Source: Bradyrhizobium yuanmingense (GTDB taxonomy: Bacteria > Pseudomonadota > Alphaproteobacteria > Rhizobiales > Xanthobacteraceae). From it: 64,000 nt of DNA. Numbering within the stretch: the first letter of the stretch is position 1; each line of letters begins with the position of its first letter. Below the pieces are notes generated by a model. It was not told where the DNA came from. It worked only from the letters and a program-made list of their open reading frames with translations, and ran no database searches. Below are positions 57,867 to 64,000 of the stretch, piece after piece. Where the stretch lies: NCBI RefSeq assembly GCF_900094575.1, contig NZ_FMAE01000006.1, positions 310,001-374,000 of the forward strand, in the 5' to 3' direction. Position numbers and translations under genes: made by a program.

Positions 57867-60341
57867 TCACGTCCCGCGCGGCTTCGCCCGCCTTGTCGGC
57901 ACGGCGCTCGCGGGATCGTCGGGCCAGGGGTGACGCGGGTAGCGGCCGCGCAGGTCGGAGCGGACGGCGGCGTAGCTGCCGCGCCAGAAGCCGGGCAGAT
58001 CGCGCGTCACCTGCACCGGACGCTGGGCCGGCGACAGCAATTCCAGCACCAGCGGCACCTTGCCGGCGGCGATCGAGGGATGGGTGTTGAGGCCGAACAA
58101 TTCCTGCAGCCGCACCGCGATGGTCGGTCCCTGCTCGGCCTCGTAGTCGATCGCGAGCATAGTGCCGGTCGGCGCCTCGAAATGCGTCGGCGCCTCGCGG
58201 TCGAGCCGCGTGCGCATCTCCCAGGGCAAGAGCGCCATCAGGGCGTCGGAGAGATCGCCCGCGGAGATGTCCTTGAGCGCGATCTTGTCGGAGAGCGCCG
58301 GCACCAGCCAGTCGTCGCGCCGCGCGATCAGACCGTCGTCGGACAAATCGGGCCAGCTGTCGCCCTCGGCCTTGCGCAGGAACATCACGCGATCACGCCA
58401 TTGCTTGGCGGCTTTCGACCAGGGCAGCCGGTCGAGGCCGGCCGCAATCAGTCCGTCGGCAAAGATGCGCGCGGTCTCCTCCGAGGGCGATACTGAAAGC
58501 GTTGCCTCAGACAGAGTGATCGCGTGCAGCACGCGCTTGCGCCGCGCCCGCAGCGCCATCGCGCCGCGATCAAAGGAGATCTCGTCGGCGGTCTCGATAT
58601 GCTCGGCGAAATGTTGCTCGATCTCGTCCTCGGTGATTTGTGCAGCGAGCAGGATGCGTCCGCTCGCCGCCGTCCCGGTCATCTCACCGATCGCGATGTA
58701 GGGCGCACGGGCGAGCGAGGAGGTCTGCTCGACAGAGGCGCCGCGACCGTTGGCCAGCACGAAGCTGCCATTGCCGCGAGTGCGCGCGACGCGGTCCGGG
58801 AACGCATAGGCGAGCATCAGGCCGGTCGACAGATCCTCCTGCTGCGCCACCTTCTCCGACGCCGCGACCTGCGAAGCCCAGCGGTGCGCGAGATCGCGCG
58901 CGCTTGCCGCGCGTGGTGAGCGGTCGCGGTGGAACTGGTCGCGGCGGTGCTCGAGATCGACGCTGTCGCCGCCAAGGCCGCGCTCGGTGATGATGGCCGC
59001 GATCTCGGCGGCGGCCTGGCCCTCGCCGGCGCGATGCGAATCCACGATCATGCGCGCCAGCCGAGGCGGCAGCGCCAGCGCACGCAAACTCTTGCCTTCG
59101 GCGGTGATGCGGCCGTCGCCGTCGAGCGCGTTGAGCTCGCTCAGCAGGCTCTTGGCTTCCTTCCAGGCCGGCTGCGGCGGCGGATCGAGGAACGATAGAG
59201 CCGCGGGATCGCTGACGCCCCATTGCGCCAGATCGAGCACCAGCGAGGACAGGTCGGCGCTGAGGATTTCCGGCTGGGTGTACGGCGCGAGCGATGCGGT
59301 CTGCGGCTCGTCCCAGAGCCGGTAGCAGACGCCGGGCTCGGTGCGGCCGGCACGGCCGCGGCGCTGGTCCACCGCCGCGCGCGAGGCGCGCACGGTCTCG
59401 AGCCGGGTCAGGCCGATATCGGGCTCATAGCGCGGCACGCGGGCAAGACCGCTATCGACGACGATACGCACGCCCTCGATGGTGAGCGAGGTCTCCGCGA
59501 TCGAGGTTGCCAGCACCACCTTGCGCGTGCCCTTGGGTGCCGGCGCGATGGCGCGATCCTGCACGGCGGCATCGAGCGCGCCGAACAGCGGCACGATCTC
59601 GACGGAGGCGTCCTGCACGCGCTCGGAGAGGAAATTCTGCGTGCGGCGGATCTCGGCGGCGCCTGGCAGGAAGGCCAGCACCGAGCCGCTATCGGCGCGC
59701 AGCGCAGATGCGATCGCATCCGCCATCTGCCGCTCGATCGGCGCGTCCGCCTTGCGGCCGAGATAGCGTGTCTCGACCGGAAACGCACGGCCCTCGCTCT
59801 CGACGACGGGGGCATCGCCGAGCAGCCTTGCCACCCGCGCACCGTCGAGCGTCGCCGACATCACCAGGATGCGCAAATCCTCGCGCAAGCCGGTTTGCGC
59901 ATCACGCGCCAGCGCGAGGCCCATGTCGGCGTCGAGCGAGCGTTCATGGAATTCGTCGAACAGGATCGCGGCAACGCCTGTTAGTTCGGGATCGTCGAGG
60001 ATCTGGCGGGTGAAGATGCCCTCGGTCACCACCTCGATGCGCGTCGCGCGCGAGATCTTCGAGCCGAAGCGGACCCGATAGCCGACGGTTTCGCCGGCGC
60101 GCTCGCCGAGCGATTTGGCCATGCGGTCGGCACTGGCGCGCGCGGCGATGCGGCGCGGCTCCAGCACGATGATCTTCTTGTCCTTGGCCCAGGGCGCATC
60201 GAGCAAGGCCAGCGGCACGCGCGTGGTCTTGCCGGCGCCGGGAGGGGCCACCAGCACTGCGGCGTTGCTAGCCTCCAGCGTACGCGACAAATCGTCGAGC
60301 ACGGCATCGATCGGGAGGGGCGTGTCGAAACTGCGGGGCAA
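57867..60341 (-). CDS. hrpB: ATP-dependent helicase HrpB
   Basis: The 824-residue protein has the DEAH-type helicase core with P-loop APPGAGKTTRVP (32-43), LFDEFHERS (motif II, DEFH) and SATLDGARVA (motif III), then helicase C-terminal and HrpB-specific domains. Translation starts at TTG 60341 (MPRSFDTPLP). It is a conserved RNA/DNA helicase of unclear cellular role. A family D repeat precedes its start. Confidence 0.93.
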   Translation of the reverse strand: MPRSFDTPLPIDAVLDDLSRTLEASNAAVLVAPPGAGKTTRVPLALLDAPWAKDKKIIVLEPRRIAARASADRMAKSLGERAGETVGYRVRFGSKISRATRIEVVTEGIFTRQILDDPELTGVAAILFDEFHERSLDADMGLALARDAQTGLREDLRILVMSATLDGARVARLLGDAPVVESEGRAFPVETRYLGRKADAPIERQMADAIASALRADSGSVLAFLPGAAEIRRTQNFLSERVQDASVEIVPLFGALDAAVQDRAIAPAPKGTRKVVLATSIAETSLTIEGVRIVVDSGLARVPRYEPDIGLTRLETVRASRAAVDQRRGRAGRTEPGVCYRLWDEPQTASLAPYTQPEILSADLSSLVLDLAQWGVSDPAALSFLDPPPQPAWKEAKSLLSELNALDGDGRITAEGKSLRALALPPRLARMIVDSHRAGEGQAAAEIAAIITERGLGGDSVDLEHRRDQFHRDRSPRAASARDLAHRWASQVAASEKVAQQEDLSTGLMLAYAFPDRVARTRGNGSFVLANGRGASVEQTSSLARAPYIAIGEMTGTAASGRILLAAQITEDEIEQHFAEHIETADEISFDRGAMALRARRKRVLHAITLSEATLSVSPSEETARIFADGLIAAGLDRLPWSKAAKQWRDRVMFLRKAEGDSWPDLSDDGLIARRDDWLVPALSDKIALKDISAGDLSDALMALLPWEMRTRLDREAPTHFEAPTGTMLAIDYEAEQGPTIAVRLQELFGLNTHPSIAAGKVPLVLELLSPAQRPVQVTRDLPGFWRGSYAAVRSDLRGRYPRHPWPDDPASAVPTRRAKPRGT

Positions 60342-60353
60342 GATCTATCCACT

Positions 60354-60436
60354 CGTCATGCCCGGGCTTGTCCCGGGCATCCACGTCCTCGACCAGAAAA
60401 CAGACGTGGATGGCCGGGACAAGCCCGGCCATGACG
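60354..60436. repeat. Palindromic intergenic repeat, family D
   Basis: CGTCATGCCCGGGCTTGTCC and the inverted AAGCCCGGCCATGACG bound the element, with CCACG and CGTGG pairs inside. It lies between ugd and hrpB. Confidence 0.85.
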
Positions 60437-60459
60437 AATTTATGTGGAGCTGGGAACGA

Positions 60460-61776
60460 TCAGCCCTGCACCGCCGGCCGACCGACGCTCTCGTAGACGA
60501 AGCCGGCGGCTTCCATGTCTTCGGGGCGGTAGATGTTGCGGAGGTCGACGACGACCGGCTGCGCCATGGTCGCCTTCAACCGGTCGAGATCGAGCGCGCG
60601 GAACTGGACCCATTCGGTGACGATGACGAGAGCGTCGGCGCCTTGCGCGCAGGCATAGGCGTCCTCGCAATAGGTGATATCGGGCAATTCGCCCTTGGCC
60701 TGCTCCATGCCGACGGGATCGAACGCCTTCACCTTCGCGCCCATGTCGATCAGGCCCGTTACCAGCGGGATCGACGGCGCATCGCGCATGTCGTCGGTGT
60801 CGGGCTTGAAGGTGAGGCCGAGCACCGCGACGGTCTTGCCGCGCAGATTGCCGCCGAGCGCCTGGCTCACCTTGCGCGCCATCGCGCGCTTGCGGTTCTC
60901 GTTGACCGCCAGTACCGATTCGACGATGCGCAGGGAGACGTCGTAGTCCTGCGCGATCTTGATCAGGGCCTTCGTGTCCTTCGGGAAGCACGAGCCGCCG
61001 AAACCGGGACCGGCATGCAGGAATTTGGTGCCGATGCGGTTGTCGAGACCGATGCCGCGCGCGACCTCCTGCACGTTGGCGCCGGCCTTCTCGGACAGGT
61101 CGGCGATCTCGTTGATGAAGGTGATCTTGGTCGCGAGGAACGCGTTGGCGGCATATTTGATCATCTCGGCGGTCCGGCGCGCGGTGAACATCAGCGGCGC
61201 CTGGTTCAGCGACAGCGGACGGTAGATGTCGCCCATCACCTTGCGGCCGCGCTCGTCGGAGGTGCCGACCACGATGCGATCCGGGAATTTGAAATCGCGG
61301 ATCGCCGCGCCCTCGCGAAGGAACTCAGGGTTCGAGGCGACAACCACGTCGGCCTTGGGATTGGCCTCGCGGATGATGCGCTCGACCTCATCGCCGGTGC
61401 CGACCGGCACGGTCGATTTCGTCACCACCACGGTGAAGCCCTGCAGCGACTGCGCGATCTCTTTCGCGGCGGCATAGACGTAAGACAGGTCGGCGTGTCC
61501 GTCGCCGCGGCGCGAGGGCGTGCCGACCGCGATGAACACGGCATCAGCATCGGCGACCGGCTGCTTCAGGTCGGTGGTGAAGTCGAGCCGCTTGGCTTTC
61601 ACGTTGTTCGCGACCAGCTCGTCGAGCCCGGGCTCGTAGATCGGGATCTCGCCGCGATGGAGTGCCGCGATCTTCCTCTCGTCCTTGTCGACGCAGGTGA
61701 CGTCGTGGCCGAAATCCGCAAAGCAGGCGCCGGACACCAATCCCACATAGCCCGTGCCGATCATCGCAATTCGCAT
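60460..61776 (-). CDS. ugd: UDP-glucose 6-dehydrogenase
   Basis: The 438-residue protein starts MRIAMIGTGYVGLVSGACFA (Rossmann GxGYVG), has KSTVPVGTG and the catalytic Cys 263 in GGSCFPKDT. It oxidises UDP-glucose to UDP-glucuronate in two steps with NAD. The product is a building block for acidic exopolysaccharides and could serve the EPS block at 14-19 kb, although the two are 41 kb apart. ATG 61776 is used. Confidence 0.96.
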   Translation of the reverse strand: MRIAMIGTGYVGLVSGACFADFGHDVTCVDKDERKIAALHRGEIPIYEPGLDELVANNVKAKRLDFTTDLKQPVADADAVFIAVGTPSRRGDGHADLSYVYAAAKEIAQSLQGFTVVVTKSTVPVGTGDEVERIIREANPKADVVVASNPEFLREGAAIRDFKFPDRIVVGTSDERGRKVMGDIYRPLSLNQAPLMFTARRTAEMIKYAANAFLATKITFINEIADLSEKAGANVQEVARGIGLDNRIGTKFLHAGPGFGGSCFPKDTKALIKIAQDYDVSLRIVESVLAVNENRKRAMARKVSQALGGNLRGKTVAVLGLTFKPDTDDMRDAPSIPLVTGLIDMGAKVKAFDPVGMEQAKGELPDITYCEDAYACAQGADALVIVTEWVQFRALDLDRLKATMAQPVVVDLRNIYRPEDMEAAGFVYESVGRPAVQG

Positions 61777-61979
61777 GAAAAATCCTGTTCCAGCTTGGTT
61801 AACGGACGTCCAACTCGGCCCAATCCGGGGCGGTTTAGCATTTTCCCGAGGCCATGGAACAGTCCGCATGCAAAAACCGGCCCGCGATTTGAACCGGTAA
61901 AGAAGTCGGAAACTACTGGGCTCCAAACTGCCCCAGGCCCGCACAGGCACGGGCGGAACGCGCCTCGAAAAGGGACACC

Positions 61980-63047
61980 ATGGCACGATCAGGCACAATC
62001 GCGGCGGCCAGCCCCTCCACGGCCGCTTCGGGCGCGCGTATCGACTGGGTCGACTACGCCAAGGGTATCTGCATCGTCATGGTGGTGATGATGCATTCGG
62101 TGCTGGGGGTGGAGCTTGCCGCCGGGCAGACCGGGTTCATGCACGTGCTCGTAGCCTTCGCAAAGCCGTTCCGGATGCCGGATTTCTTCCTGATTTCGGG
62201 CTTGTTCCTGTCTCTGGTGATCGATCGGGACTGGCGAACCTATCTCGACCGCAAGGTGGTGCATTTCGCCTATTTTTATGTCGTCTGGGTGACAATCCAA
62301 TTCGGCTTCAAGGCCCCGGCCTTTGCGGCCGAGACCAGCTGGCAGCATGTTGGCCTGCTGTATCTCGAATCCTTCATCGAGCCGTTCGGCACGCTGTGGT
62401 TCATCTATCTGTTGCCGGTCTTCTTCGTCGTCACGAAACTGACACGCAAGGTCCCATCGCTCGCGGTCTGGCTCGTCGCCGCCGCGCTGGAGACCGCGCA
62501 CATCACGACCGGCTGGACCGCCATCGACGAGTTCTGCGCACGCTTCGTCTATTTCTATTCGGGCTATTTGTTCGCGCCCTACGTGTTCGCCCTGTCGGAT
62601 CAGGCGCGGAAGCATCCGGCGCTGGCGCTTGCAGCGCTCGCTGCCTGGGCGCTGATCAATGCCGGCCTCGTCGCAGCGGGCGCCAGCGAGTGGGCGATCG
62701 TCTCGCTCGCGCTCGGCTTCGCCGGCGCCTGCGCCATCATCGCGGCGGGCACGCTGCTCGCGCGGGCGCACTGGCTCAACTTCCTCCGCTTCTGCGGCGA
62801 GCATTCGATCGTGATCTATCTCGCCTTCTTCCTGCCGATGGCGGCGACGCGAACGCTGCTGCTGCGCACGGGCATCATTCCTGATATCGGCACGGTGTCG
62901 CTGCTCGTCACTATCGCCGGCGTGCTTGGATCGCTTGTGATCTGGCAGGCCGCGTTGCGACTTAATGCGCGCTTCCTGTTCGAGCGGCCGGAGGCATTCT
63001 GGATCGCGCCGAAGAAGCCTGGCGTGCGATTGCAGGCGGCCGAGTAG
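61980..63047 (+). CDS. Acyltransferase 3 family membrane protein
   Basis: The 355-residue protein has about ten hydrophobic segments and the family signature near the N-terminus. That includes a conserved His in VVMMHSVLG, then FRMPDFFLISGLFLSL. Family members transfer acetyl, succinyl or other acyl groups to polysaccharides, lipids or Nod factors at the inner membrane. The donor and acceptor are unknown. It is divergent from ugd with a 203-base gap. A family F repeat follows. Confidence 0.88.
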   Translation: MARSGTIAAASPSTAASGARIDWVDYAKGICIVMVVMMHSVLGVELAAGQTGFMHVLVAFAKPFRMPDFFLISGLFLSLVIDRDWRTYLDRKVVHFAYFYVVWVTIQFGFKAPAFAAETSWQHVGLLYLESFIEPFGTLWFIYLLPVFFVVTKLTRKVPSLAVWLVAAALETAHITTGWTAIDEFCARFVYFYSGYLFAPYVFALSDQARKHPALALAALAAWALINAGLVAAGASEWAIVSLALGFAGACAIIAAGTLLARAHWLNFLRFCGEHSIVIYLAFFLPMAATRTLLLRTGIIPDIGTVSLLVTIAGVLGSLVIWQAALRLNARFLFERPEAFWIAPKKPGVRLQAAE

Positions 63048-63090
63048 CGCTCCCTCCCCGAGGCCATCCCCATAGTGTGCAATTGCGCAC

Positions 63091-63220
63091 GGGGCGGGGA
63101 TCCATAACCCCAGGAAGCGGTTATGGCGGGAGATGGCAACCCCGAGTCTTCGCAAAACTACATCCTGTGGCTATGGGTCCCGGATCTGCGCGCGCTTAGG
63201 GCGCGCTTGTCCGGGACGAC
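63091..63220. repeat. Palindromic intergenic repeat, family F
   Basis: GGGGCGGGGATCCATAACCCC and the inverted CTATGGGTCCCGG and CCGGGACGAC arms pair imperfectly, and CAACCCCGAGTCTTCGCAAAA is shared with the copy at 38781. It lies between the acyltransferase gene and polA. Confidence 0.75.
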
Positions 63221-63295
63221 GATGGTGTGGGAATCGCGCCAAAAATCCGCTGCCCAAGGCTGTCAAAGCCCGCAAAAATTCATACATTGCGGCCC

Positions 63296-64000
63296 ATGCC
63301 CAAAACCTCGCCGAAGACATCTCCGAAGACCAGCGCCAAAGCCGACACCACAGCCGCGCCCAAGGCGGCCACTGACACCAAGCCTGTTGCCAAAGCTGCG
63401 ACAGCTGCTGCCAAACCGGTCGCGGCAAAGGCGGCCGGAAAGGGCGACCACGTCTTCCTGGTCGATGGTTCCTCCTACATCTTCCGCGCCTATCACGCGC
63501 TGCCGCCGCTGAACCGCAAATCCGACGGGCTCCAGGTCAACGCCGTGCTCGGCTTCTGCAACATGCTGTGGAAGCTGCTCCGCGAGATGCCCGAGGACAA
63601 TCGGCCGACGCATCTGGCCATCATCTTCGATAAGTCGGAGATCACCTTCCGCAACAAGATCTATCCGGACTACAAGGCGCACCGGCCGCCGGCCCCCGAC
63701 GATCTCATTCCGCAATTCGCGCTGATCCGCGAAGCCGTGCGCGCCTTCGACCTGCCCTGCCTGGAACAGATCGGCTTCGAGGCCGACGATCTCATCGCGA
63801 CCTATGTGCGCCAAGCCTGCGAGCGCGGCGCCAGCGCCACCATCGTGTCGTCAGATAAGGACCTGATGCAGCTCGTCACCGATTGCGTCACGATGTACGA
63901 CACCATGAAGGACCGCCGCATCGGCATATCAGAGGTGATCGAGAAGTTCGGCGTGCCGCCGAACAAGGTGGTCGAGGTGCAGGCGCTCGCGGGCGATTCC
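63296..64000 (+). CDS. polA: DNA polymerase I (partial, C-terminus off the window)
   Basis: The frame runs off the window with 235 residues seen. After a Lys/Ala/Thr-rich N-terminal stretch of about 48 residues (MPKTSPKTSPKTSAKADTTA and similar), the 5'-3' exonuclease domain begins with VFLVDGSSYIFRAYHALPP. It continues with TVYPDYKAHRPP-type (IYPDYKAHRPPAPDD) and FEADDLIATY and IVSSDKDLMQLV metal-binding motifs. It fills gaps and removes RNA primers. The N-terminal tail is unusual for the enzyme. Confidence 0.95.
   Translation, partial: MPKTSPKTSPKTSAKADTTAAPKAATDTKPVAKAATAAAKPVAAKAAGKGDHVFLVDGSSYIFRAYHALPPLNRKSDGLQVNAVLGFCNMLWKLLREMPEDNRPTHLAIIFDKSEITFRNKIYPDYKAHRPPAPDDLIPQFALIREAVRAFDLPCLEQIGFEADDLIATYVRQACERGASATIVSSDKDLMQLVTDCVTMYDTMKDRRIGISEVIEKFGVPPNKVVEVQALAGDS

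Noticed and set aside
60115..62088. Open frame of 657 codons opposite hrpB and ugd
   Set aside because: It spans two real genes and a palindromic repeat and has no recognisable domain.
1..64000. Prophage, secretion-system or nodulation gene cluster
   Set aside because: No integrase, phage structural gene, secretion ATPase or nod gene was recognised in any frame.

Overview
The window looks like a chromosomal segment of a Bradyrhizobium-type alphaproteobacterium (Nitrobacteraceae). The support is the high G+C coding bias on every frame, the gene content (DUF1236, DUF1036, DUF805 and GGDG-like exported proteins), the small bacterial SRP RNA next to dnaX, and abundant palindromic intergenic repeats of the kind common in that group. 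This assignment is inference from gene content; no rRNA is present to confirm it. No phage, insertion sequence, CRISPR array or plasmid replication gene was seen.

The first half (0 to about 30 kb) is accessory in character. It starts with the end of a small monooxygenase-fold gene, then a LuxR-type regulator with a degenerate receiver and a long repeat-rich C-terminus, an L,D-transpeptidase, a luciferase-like oxidoreductase, a lipoprotein, an M48 protease and a VOC protein. Positions 8.0-13.7 kb hold a TAT-exported class V aminotransferase, a 26-residue membrane peptide and a run of small exported proteins, three of them Gly/Ser-rich. Positions 14-19 kb form an exopolysaccharide block on the minus strand: a polysaccharide co-polymerase with a dead BY-kinase-like domain, a secreted GH5 glycosidase and a Wzy/O-antigen-ligase-like protein. 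Positions 19.2-23.1 kb hold 2,2-dialkylglycine decarboxylase (dgdA) followed by a gamma-glutamyltransferase-like gene, with a divergent LysR regulator (dgdR). Then come an alcohol dehydrogenase/methyltransferase pair, a phytanoyl-CoA dioxygenase-like gene behind a probable leaderless leader peptide with hairpins, two exported unknowns and an adenylate cyclase-TolB-TPR protein.

The second half (30 to 64 kb) is housekeeping: queD, tRNA-Arg(ACG), a histidine kinase, rpmH-rnpA-yidC-engB, argB, dapD, dapE, truA, fmt, def, rmuC, ampG, recR-ybaB-dnaX, ffs, a HIT protein, nudC, a PfkB kinase, an Lrp regulator, phosphomannomutase, an aspartic protease, hrpB, UDP-glucose dehydrogenase, an acyltransferase and the start of polA. 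Phosphomannomutase and UDP-glucose dehydrogenase could feed sugar nucleotides to the EPS block.

Palindromic repeats of at least six families sit in most intergenic gaps from 30.9 kb on, and none was seen before that point. Two copies of one family closely bracket a frameshifted GIY-YIG nuclease gene, making a 536-bp unit that may be a small mobile element. This and the leader-peptide region at 25.5 kb are the most promising leads for undescribed biology.
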